From: Desulfosporosinus sp.
Lineage (GTDB): Bacteria > Campylobacterota > Campylobacteria > Campylobacterales > Arcobacteraceae
DNA: 35,721 bases
Direction: 5' to 3'
Assembly: GCA_020719775.1 (NCBI GenBank)
Contig: DYPS01000003.1
Location: 32,937 to 68,657, forward strand
Shown here: positions 17,594 to 25,484 of the stretch, piece by piece
Layout of the letters: every line of letters starts with the position of its first letter
Numbering within the stretch: position 1 is the stretch's first letter
Position numbers and translations under genes: made by a program
The notes under the pieces: model-generated
What the model was told of the DNA's origin: nothing
Seen by the model: the letters and a program-made list of their open reading frames with translations, nothing else
The model's database searches: none

Positions 17594-17889
17594 TAACTAT
17601 CTAACCTGCAAATAATATCACCGGTAAATTCTATATAAAGAGATTTCTTATGATTCTCAAGTTCATCTATATCTGCATAAAAAAGATTTTTCATCTTTTT
17701 ATCAATTTCTTCATCGCTATAATGTTCTCTGAGCATTATCTCCATAACTGCAAATTTCTGAAATATAATATCAAACTGATCTTTGACTAAATCATCATTC
17801 GCTTGATTAACTATGTCCCAGAACTTTGACTTTGGAGTCCCCCCAAAAATATCATTTTCATCTTCAAACAGTGCGTCATATTTGTTCAT
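17593..17889 (-). CDS. DUF2018 family protein, HP0242-like
   Basis: A 98-residue acidic, all-helical protein. The start at 17889 follows AGGAG; an open extension to 17916 has no such site. Residues 9-27 (DENDIFGGTPKSKFWDIVN) resemble, by memory, the N-terminus of Helicobacter pylori HP0242 (EGNPLDKWNDII), the DUF2018 founder, whose homodimer is tightly intertwined. The helical middle part and an IDELENHKKSLY segment also fit. The function is unknown; the family is confined to Campylobacterota. It lies between hisD and fluC with one-base overlap to the latter. Confidence 0.72.
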   Translation of the reverse strand: MNKYDALFEDENDIFGGTPKSKFWDIVNQANDDLVKDQFDIIFQKFAVMEIMLREHYSDEEIDKKMKNLFYADIDELENHKKSLYIEFTGDIICRLDS

Positions 17890-17953
17890 TTTATCTCCTA
17901 ATATTAATTTTTGCATAAGTCTAACTATCTCAGCTTTATAATACCTTGGATAG

Positions 17954-19243
17954 TTATCTTAGTCTTATTCTTACAGATTCTGCATGTGCCGTTAATCCTT
18001 CAGTATCTGCGAGGATAGAACATTCCTCACCAATTTCTTCTATTGCCTTTTTACTAAAACTTATAATTGAACTTTTTTTCATAAAGTTTTCTACATTTAA
18101 AGGACTGTAAAACTTAGCGGTTCCCCCTGTTGGGAGGGTGTGATTTGGTCCAGCTACATAATCTCCAATAGGTTCAGGCGTATTTTCTCCTAAAAATATT
18201 GCTCCAGCATGTTTTATTTTTGGTAAAAGTTCAAATGGATTTTTCGTCATAACTTCAAGATGTTCAGGCGCTATTTCATTCATAAGCTCTATCGCTTCAT
18301 CCATATTTTGTGCTACAATGATACAACCTCGTTCATCTATTGATTTTCGAGCTATCTCATTTCTTGATAACACGCTTAAATATCTCTCAACCTCATCGCT
18401 TGTAGCGACTGCCAAAGCTCCATCTGTTGTAATCATAATCGAACTAGCCATCTCATCATGTTCTGCTTGAGAAAGCAAATCTATTGCTAAATAATTTGCT
18501 TTTGCACTTTCATCAGCAAGTATTCCGATTTCACTAGGACCTGCTATCATATCAATATTTACTTCACCAAAAACCAATTTTTTGGCAGTTGCTACAAAAA
18601 TATTTCCAGGACCTGTGATTACATCCACTTTTTTTAGACTCCGAGTACCGTAAGCCATCATGGCAATTGCACTAGCTCCTCCCACTTTAATAACAGTTTT
18701 TACACCACAAAGATGACAAGCCGCAAGGAGAAGTTCATTTGGTTCATTGTTTGGAGTAGGGGTACAAACTACAATCTCTTTTACACCTGCCACGAGTGCA
18801 GGAATAGCATTCATCAGTAAACTACTAGGGTAAGCCGCTTTCCCACCTGGAATATAGAGCCCTGCACGATCTACTGGAGTTACTTTTTGCCCCAACATTG
18901 TCCCATTTTCTTCAAAATCAAGCCACGATTTTGGAAGTTGTTTTTGGTGATATTTTTCTATTCTATCGTAGGCTAAGTGGAGAGAAACTCTCAGCTTTGG
19001 TTCAAGATTATTATATGCTTCTTCCATGTCAGCAACATTGATAAAAAGCTCTTCCACGCCTTCTGGTAGCCACTTATCAAATTTTTTAACATGGTTACAA
19101 AGTGCGCTATCTCCATCTTCAATAATCTCATCAATAATCGCCTGAACTATGCCGCTCACACCTTTGATATCAACTTTTCCCCGTCCTAAAATCTCAGTAA
19201 AATCATCTTTAAAATTACTATCATTTGTATTTATTATTTTCAT
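17954..19243 (-). CDS. hisD: Histidinol dehydrogenase
   Basis: Catalyses the last two steps of histidine synthesis, oxidising L-histidinol to L-histidine with two NAD+ and a zinc ion. Full length at 429 residues. Present are the ITGPGNIFVATAKKLVFG segment, DMIAGPSEIGILAD, the zinc/catalytic SQAEHDEMA and PEHLEVM, and the C-terminal GPNHTLPTGGTAKFYSPL. Ten bases separate it from the upstream aroK. The other his genes are elsewhere, except hisF at 31076, so histidine genes are scattered, as is usual in this phylum. Confidence 0.97.
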   Translation of the reverse strand: MKIINTNDSNFKDDFTEILGRGKVDIKGVSGIVQAIIDEIIEDGDSALCNHVKKFDKWLPEGVEELFINVADMEEAYNNLEPKLRVSLHLAYDRIEKYHQKQLPKSWLDFEENGTMLGQKVTPVDRAGLYIPGGKAAYPSSLLMNAIPALVAGVKEIVVCTPTPNNEPNELLLAACHLCGVKTVIKVGGASAIAMMAYGTRSLKKVDVITGPGNIFVATAKKLVFGEVNIDMIAGPSEIGILADESAKANYLAIDLLSQAEHDEMASSIMITTDGALAVATSDEVERYLSVLSRNEIARKSIDERGCIIVAQNMDEAIELMNEIAPEHLEVMTKNPFELLPKIKHAGAIFLGENTPEPIGDYVAGPNHTLPTGGTAKFYSPLNVENFMKKSSIISFSKKAIEEIGEECSILADTEGLTAHAESVRIRLR

Positions 19244-19253
19244 CTTCTCTTCT

Positions 19254-19766
19254 TTATTTTATTTGAATAAGTATTTCACTTACTATTCTTTTGATATTCC
19301 AATCTTCTACATTAACTATAATATCAGCTACTTTTCCATACTCTTGTACTCTTGTTTCGTAAATCTTTTTAGCAACTTCCAAATCTTTCAAAAGGGGTCT
19401 TTTTTTAAACTTCTTTTTGCTATCAGGGGCATTTTCTAAAGCTTCTATTATCTTCTCAAATGAGGATTGTAAATAAACAATTGTACCAATATTTTTGATA
19501 TTTTCTTGTTTATAAAAACCACCGCCTGTTGAGATAATTGTATTGTGAAGATTCTTTTCACACCAGAACGCACATTTCTTTTCTAAAGCTCTAAAATAAG
19601 CTTCCCCTTCCTCTTCAAATATTTTTTTTATCCTCTTATTTTCAATACTTTCAATCAAATCATCAGTATCAATCGCAAAATAAGTGCTATTTTTGACAAG
19701 CGCTCTTCCAATAGTCCCTTTTCCAACACCCATAAAACCTATGAGTAAAATATTATTATTTTTCAA
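19254..19766 (-). CDS. aroK: Shikimate kinase
   Basis: Phosphorylates shikimate at the 3-hydroxyl in the chorismate pathway. A 170-residue P-loop kinase: GFMGVGKGTIGRAL (Walker A, residues 10-23), DTDDLIE for shikimate and magnesium, EEGEAYFRALEKK with the substrate arginine, STGGG, and KKRPLL in the lid. The Walker A reads GKGT where shikimate kinases normally have GKST, so the usual Mg-coordinating Ser is Gly and the next Thr may substitute, as in adenylate kinases. All other family motifs are intact. It leads the minus-strand operon into hisD. Confidence 0.93.
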   Translation of the reverse strand: MKNNNILLIGFMGVGKGTIGRALVKNSTYFAIDTDDLIESIENKRIKKIFEEEGEAYFRALEKKCAFWCEKNLHNTIISTGGGFYKQENIKNIGTIVYLQSSFEKIIEALENAPDSKKKFKKRPLLKDLEVAKKIYETRVQEYGKVADIIVNVEDWNIKRIVSEILIQIK

Positions 19767-19791
19767 AACTTCCCTTCGCCTTTTTCTCTTT

Positions 19792-19797
19792 ATTGTA
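19792..19797 (-). promoter_or_regulatory. Probable -10 box of the aroK-hisD operon
   Basis: On the minus strand TACAAT lies 25 bases before the aroK ATG, inside the dead 3' end of the neighbouring SulP gene and right after its presumed original stop codon (19798-19800). Confidence 0.45.
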
Positions 19798-20334
19798 TCA
19801 AATAGTTGATAAATTTTTTAATTCAACAGCTCTAAGAAGTGCTTTATCAATTCCAGATTCTTTTATTTAATTGTGTTCTTTGAAGATATTTATCCACTTT
19901 TCTAGTCATCCATGAGAGTATCAAATAGGAACCTTTCTCTTGCAATTATCATAAACAACCTCAATAGCATGAACTCCAGCAGCATCTATCAAAGTGACAT
20001 AACGAAGCCTTAAAATAAATACTTTTTTAGAATCTTCTTGATTGCTAAAAGTATCAATAAAATTCTCAACAATCCCAAAAAAGAGTGGCCCACCCACTTG
20101 CAATCTGCTACCACCAAAAAATGAGATTAAAAATCCAGCAATAATCGCTGTAAATAAACCTCTTTCAGGTGGTAAATTGGAAGCTATCGCAATAGCTAAA
20201 GAGAGAGGAAGTGCTACAATAGCAACCGAAAGACTCGCCAATAAATCTTTATAAAAGTCATTTTTACTATAACCATATTTTTTAAAATAAACAAAAAATT
20301 TTGGTTCAAGTACCTGTGCAATATGTTTAATCAT
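19798..20334 (-). pseudogene. SulP-family anion transporter remnant (internal deletion plus frameshifts)
   Basis: The N-terminal 83 residues from the ATG at 20334 read as a normal SulP start (DLLASLSVAIVALPLSLAIA, RGLFTAIIAGFLI, GGSRLQVGGP). They then jump in frame, near 20086, straight into a STAS domain (LFFGIVENFIDTF, KVFILRLRYVTLIDAAGVHA). Most of the transporter, roughly 370 residues, is missing. The STAS domain itself breaks at 19921 (VPI then TGA) but continues in another frame (LSWMTRKVDKYLQRT) and then a third (ESGIDKALLRAVEL), ending at TGA 19798-19800. Intact relatives carry sulfate or bicarbonate. A 137-residue chimera could still be translated. A 22-residue upstream extension overlapping the antiporter gene is not part of the family and is ignored. 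Confidence 0.88.
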
Positions 20335-20350
20335 CCGTTTAGCACCTATT

Positions 20351-21964
20351 TTAATTTGGCAATGAGCATGTTGTTGCTTTTTTGATAAGTTCGTTTGCAA
20401 CTATCTCATTTTCATTTACAAAAATTTTCACATCTAAATCAATCAAATCATCAATTTGTGCTTGATGTGATATTTTCACTATTACCTCAATATTTGTATC
20501 GATAGATTTTATTGCTTCTGTGATAAGTCTTACTTTTTCATCATTATCAATCGCAATAATAACTGCAATGGCATTTTTAATCCAAACAGAATTAAGCATT
20601 GTTTTAGAAGCTGCATTTCCAAAGAATACTATATCACCGATATCCTGACCTCTTTTTATATGATTTCTATCATGTTCTATTGCCACATAAGTAATATTGT
20701 CTTGTTTAAGTTTTTTCACTATTTTTTGTCCAAGGAGGGAATATCCACACACAATAATATGATTGCTAATCTCAGCACTGACTATCGGTTCCTCAAGCAA
20801 CTCGCTTTTTTTGATAAAAAATATATCACTAAACTGCCTGACATATTTCAAAGCAATAGAGGTAAAAATCAAGGAGATGATGATAGAGGAGAGCATAATT
20901 TGGTGTATCTCATTTGACAATAAATGACTTGAAGCAGCTAAAGCTAAAACAGCAAAAGAAAATTCCCCCACTTGTGCTAAAGTTAATGCCGTTTTGAAAG
21001 CCCGTTTTGGAATAGTAAAAAGACTAACAAGTCCAAAAATAAGGATTAATTTAAAAAATAATATCCCAACAGTTAAAGCTACGATTGAGGAAAAATGCTC
21101 TATAACATAATGGATATTGACTTGCATCCCAACTGTTATAAAAAATAATCCAAGCAAAATATCTCGAAAAGGTACCAAATCAGCTTCTATTTGGTATTTG
21201 TATTTTGTTTCAGCTATCAACATCCCAGCTATAAAGGCACCCAAGGAATATGAAAATCCAAAAAGATGAGCAAGTAATGCTGAAGATAATACAAGAAGTA
21301 AAATGGTTCCTATAAATAACTCTTCACTTTTGCTATCAACAACAAGAGCTAATAATTTTTCCAATGTAAATCTTCCCATAAAATAGAGTATTGCTAATAC
21401 AATCGCTCCAGAAACAATTGTATCAAGTACCAAATCTTCAAGAGAGGCACTTTTATCTGTAAATATCGTAATCATAATCAAAATAGGGATAACTGCTAAA
21501 TCTTGAAAAATTAAAATGCCTACACTATTTCTCCCATAAGGTCGATGAATATCCCCAGTTTCATTTAAAATTTTTAAAACTATAGCGGTTGAAGAGAGGG
21601 AAAGTGCTGCTCCTAAAATAATCGATGTTTTAACATCTATGCCAAAAAAATGGTTTGAGATAAAACCAAATACCGAAGATACAACAAGAACTTGCAATCC
21701 ACCAAATACAAAAACTTCCTTTTTCATCTGCCTAAGATGATGAAGTGAGAATTCTAATCCGATCGTAAACATCAAAAATACAATTCCAAATTCAGCAATA
21801 CGGGAAAGTTCATTTTGAGCCATTTTAGAAAACCCCATAAAATAACCAATTAATGTGCCAGTAAAGATATATCCCACTATAGAACTAATGTGAAATTGTT
21901 TAAGAAAAATATTTACAATAATTGCCACAAATAGTGTGCCTACGATAACCGATAAAATATCCAA
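20351..21964 (-). CDS. Kef-type monovalent cation:proton antiporter (CPA2) with RCK/TrkA-N domain
   Basis: A 537-residue protein: twelve or so membrane helices (1 to about 375) with the CPA2 motifs FGIVFLMFTIGLEFS, ALSLSSTAIVLKILNE, GILIFQDLAVIP and LGAFIAGMLIAET. A Rossmann-like RCK domain follows from about residue 400 (HIIVCGYSLLGQKIV, where the usual GxGxxG is GYSLLG), ending in a short TrkA-C-like tail. It resembles KefB/KefC, which exchange potassium for protons; specificity cannot be read from sequence. It starts at TTG after AAGGGA. The decayed SulP gene follows 16 bases later, so they once formed an operon. Confidence 0.88.
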   Translation of the reverse strand: MDILSVIVGTLFVAIIVNIFLKQFHISSIVGYIFTGTLIGYFMGFSKMAQNELSRIAEFGIVFLMFTIGLEFSLHHLRQMKKEVFVFGGLQVLVVSSVFGFISNHFFGIDVKTSIILGAALSLSSTAIVLKILNETGDIHRPYGRNSVGILIFQDLAVIPILIMITIFTDKSASLEDLVLDTIVSGAIVLAILYFMGRFTLEKLLALVVDSKSEELFIGTILLLVLSSALLAHLFGFSYSLGAFIAGMLIAETKYKYQIEADLVPFRDILLGLFFITVGMQVNIHYVIEHFSSIVALTVGILFFKLILIFGLVSLFTIPKRAFKTALTLAQVGEFSFAVLALAASSHLLSNEIHQIMLSSIIISLIFTSIALKYVRQFSDIFFIKKSELLEEPIVSAEISNHIIVCGYSLLGQKIVKKLKQDNITYVAIEHDRNHIKRGQDIGDIVFFGNAASKTMLNSVWIKNAIAVIIAIDNDEKVRLITEAIKSIDTNIEVIVKISHQAQIDDLIDLDVKIFVNENEIVANELIKKATTCSLPN

Positions 21965-21993
21965 AACAAATCCCTTTCTCTTAAAAACTTTAG

Positions 21994-21999
21994 ATTATA
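21994..21999 (-). promoter_or_regulatory. -10 box of the Kef antiporter gene
   Basis: A perfect TATAAT on the minus strand in an extended GGTATAAT context, about 29 bases before the TTG start. It is paired back-to-back with the queF promoter. Confidence 0.6.
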
Positions 22000-22023
22000 C
22001 CATAAAATTTATCATAGATTTGA

Positions 22024-22029
22024 TATAAT
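22024..22029 (+). promoter_or_regulatory. -10 box of queF
   Basis: A perfect TATAAT, 26 bases before the queF ATG. No preQ1 riboswitch fold was recognised in the short leader between this box and the start. Confidence 0.6.
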
Positions 22030-22055
22030 GATTACAAAAAAATTTGGAGACTAGT

Positions 22056-22433
22056 ATGAGATACGGTGAAAAAGAGATTGCAGAATTTGATATAAATAAA
22101 GAAGAAAATTTTTGGCCAAATGATCATTCAAAAAATTATGTAATAGATATTGAACTACCAGAATTCATTGCTCTTTGTCCAAGAAGTGGCTATCCTGATT
22201 TTGCAAAAATCAAACTTCAGTATATCCCAAATAAAAAAGTAATAGAACTCAAAGCACTGAAACTCTACATTAACTCGTTTATGGTAAGATATATTTCACA
22301 CGAAAATGCAGCTAATGAAATTTACGATATCTTAATGGATAAATTAGCTCCAAGATGGATTAAGATTGTGGCCGATTTTAATCCAAGGGGAAATGTCCAT
22401 ACTGTTATTACTATTGATAGCAACAACCAGTAA
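22056..22433 (+). CDS. queF: NADPH-dependent 7-cyano-7-deazaguanine reductase (type I QueF)
   Basis: Reduces preQ0 to preQ1 for queuosine in tRNA. The 125-residue product is of the short, unimodular type. FIALCPRSGYPDFAKI carries the nucleophilic Cys41 and proton-donor Asp48. IELKALKLYINSF followed by ISHENAANEI is the QueF signature that binds substrate and NADPH. The ATG at 22056 follows GGAG; an ATG four codons upstream lies over that site and is rejected. It is followed after nine bases by a gene of unknown function. Confidence 0.95.
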   Translation: MRYGEKEIAEFDINKEENFWPNDHSKNYVIDIELPEFIALCPRSGYPDFAKIKLQYIPNKKVIELKALKLYINSFMVRYISHENAANEIYDILMDKLAPRWIKIVADFNPRGNVHTVITIDSNNQ

Positions 22434-22442
22434 GGATTTTTT

Positions 22443-23051
22443 TTGCTCACTCTTTTATCTACAAACGAAGCAGCTTTAAAATTAGGATTATCTGTACAAG
22501 GTGTTCATTATAGAATTAAAACAAATAAGCTCAAATCTATTGTCAAAGATGGGAAAACATTTGTATATGTTGATATCGAGGAAGAAAAAACAGAAACACA
22601 ACAATCCTTCATCGATAATACGAATGAGATAATACAAGGGAAAGATGAACAAATTGGGTTTTTAAAACAGGCTATTAGATGGATGACATTTCAACACAAA
22701 AAAGAGCTTATCCGAATGGAGAAAACACACAATAAAATTATTGAGATATTTAAAAGTGAAGTAGTACTTTTACAAAGAGCCTACAATGAAATGCAAACTC
22801 TTTACAAAACAAATAATACTCTTCATTATCAATATCAACAAACAACAACTCAATCTCAAAAAGAATACAAGGGAGACGATACTGTTCCAATAAAAGAATT
22901 TCTAATTTTTTTAAGGAGTAAAGGTAAGAGCAATAATCAGATTAAACAAATCCTATATAATGTAATTAAATCAGCTGATTCCCGTTTTATTTACAATCCA
23001 TTTACAAAAGAAATTATAATTCTTAAAGATAATTTCCAAGATCTTTTATAA
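22443..23051 (+). CDS. Unrecognised helix-turn-helix and coiled-coil protein
   Basis: I do not recognise this family with confidence. The 202-residue product starts at TTG (an AAGGAT site lies just upstream). Residues 4-25 (LLSTNEAALKLGLSVQGVHY) look like a MerR/excisionase-type winged helix-turn-helix, followed by a strand region (SIVKDGKTFVYVDIEEE) that would be the wing. Residues 55-135 are highly charged and probably coiled coil, suggesting a dimer. The C-terminus (VPIKEFLIFLRSKGKSNNQ) may be a second small helical domain. The gap after queF is nine bases, so they are probably co-transcribed. It could bind DNA, but its target is unknown. Confidence 0.6.
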   Translation: MLTLLSTNEAALKLGLSVQGVHYRIKTNKLKSIVKDGKTFVYVDIEEEKTETQQSFIDNTNEIIQGKDEQIGFLKQAIRWMTFQHKKELIRMEKTHNKIIEIFKSEVVLLQRAYNEMQTLYKTNNTLHYQYQQTTTQSQKEYKGDDTVPIKEFLIFLRSKGKSNNQIKQILYNVIKSADSRFIYNPFTKEIIILKDNFQDLL

Positions 23052-23091
23052 TTACTTTTTAAATATATGCAATAATTTATCTTTAATTAAT

Positions 23092-23097
23092 TACAAT
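23092..23097 (+). promoter_or_regulatory. Possible -10 box for the FrdAB-like pair
   Basis: TACAAT about 85 bases before the flavoprotein ATG. An alternative is a TTGACA at 23138-23143 with a poor TACAAA 19 bases later. Both are weak calls in AT-rich DNA. Confidence 0.25.
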
Positions 23098-23182
23098 ATA
23101 CCCAATGTAGTATCTCACGATTTCAAAAATTGATAACTTGACAGAGAGACTAAAAATACATGTACAAATGCTAGGATAATTG

Positions 23183-24766
23183 ATGGAAAATTTTGATTAT
23201 GATGTTGTGATTATTGGGAGTGGTGGAGCGGCTCTAAGTTGCGCAATTAACGCAAAAAGAAATGGGTTATCTGTACTTCTTGTCACAAAATCAAATGGAA
23301 CAGCAGCTCAAACAACACAAGCTCAAGGTGGTATCAATTCTGTTTTAGGGAAAGGAAATGATACTATCGCATCACATATTCAAGATACATTCAATTCTTC
23401 ATGCGAGCTAGGAGATATTTCCTCAATAAGTTTAATGTGTGAAAATGCTATGCAAACAATCGAATGGTTAAATAATTTAGGTGTTCCATTTAGTAGGGAT
23501 GACAACAATAATATTGCTCAACGAAAACTGGGAGGAGCATCTTTTCCAAGAGCTTGTTATAGCTCAGACTATACTGGGCTAAAAATACTTCATACGCTTT
23601 ACGATACAGTTATTAAACTACAAATACCAATTTTAGAAAATTCATTTCTGATTGATTTAATTTCAGATGATCAACAAGTATACGGGATTAAATATTTAGA
23701 TATAAAAAGCACTAAATTAAAACAAATATTTGCCTATCAAACTATTCTAGCAACAGGTGGATACAGTTGCGTTTACCATGGTTTTAGCACAAATAGCAAA
23801 GAAACAACAGCAGATGGTTTAGTTTCCGCTTTTAAGGCTGGTGCCATTCTTGAAAATATGGAATTTATTCAATTTCATCCAACAGCATTAAAAAATCGAT
23901 TTATACTCATTAGTGAATCAGCAAGAGGAGAAGGTGGCTATTTAGTTACAAAAGATGGGAATAGATTTGTTGATGAACTTCTACCAAGGGACATAGTAGC
24001 TAGAGAGATTTATAAAAGACTTCAAAATAATGAAGAAATATTTCTTGATTTACGTCATATTCCTAAGAAAAAACTCCTTCACTTATTACCTCAGGAATAT
24101 AAATTGATCTTTAAATTTACTTCATTAGAGATGGATAAAGACTTGATCCCAATCATACCAGCAGCACACTATACTATGGGTGGTATAATGTGTGACAAAA
24201 ATTCGAAAACTTCTTTACGTAATTTATATGCTATTGGTGAAGTTGCTTCAAATGGTGTTCATGGTGCCAATAGATTAGGTGGAAATTCTCTTTTGGAAAT
24301 AGTAACTTTTGGAAGATTACTAGGTGAAAATTTAAAAAATTCCATTTACGTTTCTAATCTTTATAGTAAAAGCAATTTAAAAGAAAACATTTCTGCACTA
24401 ACAAATTTATTTCAGCAAACCCCTTTATTAGATTTTTATTCAAAACGAAAAGAGCTTGGGAAAATCATGTTTGATAATGTTGGACTTTTTAGAAGTGAAA
24501 AAAAACTTTATTATGCCTTGGAATTTATTGAAGATATACTCAACAATATAGATAAATATGGTATAGAAGATAGGTCAAAATGTTTTAACTCAAATTTAAT
24601 TGATTTTTTAGAGTTTAAGAATCTTGTTTTATGCTCAAAAGTAATTATATTAAGTGCATTAGAAAGAAAAGAAAGTAGAGGTGCTCATTTCAGAAATGAT
24701 TATCCAGCACAAAATCCAATCTATAAAAAATCAATAATAATAGATAATAATTTTTTACTGAAGTAG
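23183..24766 (+). CDS. Fumarate reductase/succinate dehydrogenase-like flavoprotein, soluble type
   Basis: A 527-residue FAD protein of the FrdA/SdhA/NadB superfamily. The dinucleotide fold is VVIIGSGGAALS (8-19). Substrate residues are HPTALK, SARGEGGYL and LPRDIVAREI (catalytic Arg). NLYAIGEVASNGVHGANRLG and a C-terminal ERKESRGAHFRNDYP close the FAD site. The His that binds FAD covalently in FrdA/SdhA appears to be Gln43 (QTTQAQGG), so FAD is probably non-covalent, as in L-aspartate oxidase. The LGGNSLLEIVTFGR segment and the adjacent iron-sulfur gene favour a fumarate reductase-type enzyme over NadB. There is no Tat signal, so it is cytoplasmic. Six bases separate it from the iron-sulfur gene. 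Confidence 0.75.
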   Translation: MENFDYDVVIIGSGGAALSCAINAKRNGLSVLLVTKSNGTAAQTTQAQGGINSVLGKGNDTIASHIQDTFNSSCELGDISSISLMCENAMQTIEWLNNLGVPFSRDDNNNIAQRKLGGASFPRACYSSDYTGLKILHTLYDTVIKLQIPILENSFLIDLISDDQQVYGIKYLDIKSTKLKQIFAYQTILATGGYSCVYHGFSTNSKETTADGLVSAFKAGAILENMEFIQFHPTALKNRFILISESARGEGGYLVTKDGNRFVDELLPRDIVAREIYKRLQNNEEIFLDLRHIPKKKLLHLLPQEYKLIFKFTSLEMDKDLIPIIPAAHYTMGGIMCDKNSKTSLRNLYAIGEVASNGVHGANRLGGNSLLEIVTFGRLLGENLKNSIYVSNLYSKSNLKENISALTNLFQQTPLLDFYSKRKELGKIMFDNVGLFRSEKKLYYALEFIEDILNNIDKYGIEDRSKCFNSNLIDFLEFKNLVLCSKVIILSALERKESRGAHFRNDYPAQNPIYKKSIIIDNNFLLK

Positions 24767-24772
24767 GACAAA

Positions 24773-25477
24773 ATGACAATAATTATAGATACAACCAGTT
24801 ATGATATTGATGAAAAAATAACAAATTTACTTGATGCTTTTATCTATATTAAAGAAAGTCTAAATAAATCATTTACATTTAAGTATGCTTGTAAAAGTGG
24901 AAATTGTGGTAGCTGTGCTGTTAGAGTTAACGGGGTAGAGAAATTAGCTTGCACTACATCATTCAAATCATCTGATGTAATTTTACCACTTAGAAACCTT
25001 CCAATTGTTAAAGATTTAATTATAGACAATCAAAATATAAAAGATAAACTTCTCTTATCCCAAGCTTTTCTATCTACATTTAATAATGAAGCTAGCATCT
25101 CTCAACATGATGTTGATATTATAGATATTGAAAGTAGCTGTATCTTATGTAATAGCTGCTATAGCTCTTGTCCTGTTTATGAAGTAAATAAAGAGTTTTT
25201 AGGTCCATTTGCTCTAACTAGAGTCTACAGATATCTCAATGATACAAAGGAACTATCAAGCAAATCAAAACTTGATGCTATTCAAAAGAATGGCGTATGG
25301 GATTGCACTTTATGTGGAGCTTGTAGTATTGTTTGTCCTCAAAGTATTGATATCAAAAATGACATAGTTAAACTACAAAATCTAAGTGTTCAAAATGGAT
25401 ATCAAAATCCAGCTTTTTCTAGCTCTTTTGAGAGTAATTTTAGTTTTGATGGTGGATTTAATCCAAACGGATTTTAA
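24773..25477 (+). CDS. FrdB/SdhB-like iron-sulfur subunit with two predicted [4Fe-4S] sites
   Basis: A 234-residue partner of the preceding flavoprotein. The plant-type [2Fe-2S] ligands are Cys40, 45, 48 and 60 (CKSGNCGSCAV). The first cubane motif is Cys123, 126, 129 and 133 (CILCNSCYSSCP). The second is Cys178, 181, 184 and 188 (CTLCGACSIVCP). Canonical FrdB has a non-Cys residue at the position of Cys181, giving a [3Fe-4S] cluster next to quinone; here a fourth cysteine should give [4Fe-4S]. No FrdC, SdhCD or SdhE-like membrane subunit is encoded nearby, and the next gene is convergent. The C-terminal 25 residues are Ser/Phe/Asn-rich and of low complexity. Confidence 0.8.
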   Translation: MTIIIDTTSYDIDEKITNLLDAFIYIKESLNKSFTFKYACKSGNCGSCAVRVNGVEKLACTTSFKSSDVILPLRNLPIVKDLIIDNQNIKDKLLLSQAFLSTFNNEASISQHDVDIIDIESSCILCNSCYSSCPVYEVNKEFLGPFALTRVYRYLNDTKELSSKSKLDAIQKNGVWDCTLCGACSIVCPQSIDIKNDIVKLQNLSVQNGYQNPAFSSSFESNFSFDGGFNPNGF

Positions 25478-25484
25478 TCCTTAG

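Noticed and set aside
20335-20400. N-terminal extension of the SulP remnant
   Set aside because: These 22 codons overlap the end of the antiporter gene and do not look like SulP; the ATG at 20334 has an AGGTG site upstream.
22030-22055. PreQ1 riboswitch upstream of queF
   Set aside because: The leader after the -10 box is too short and lacks the C-rich/A-rich arrangement of known preQ1 aptamers.
23183-24766. Naming the flavoprotein nadB (L-aspartate oxidase)
   Set aside because: It shares several NadB-like residues, but the adjacent FrdB-like gene and the LGGNSLLE and TFGR segments favour the fumarate reductase branch; kept as an alternative.
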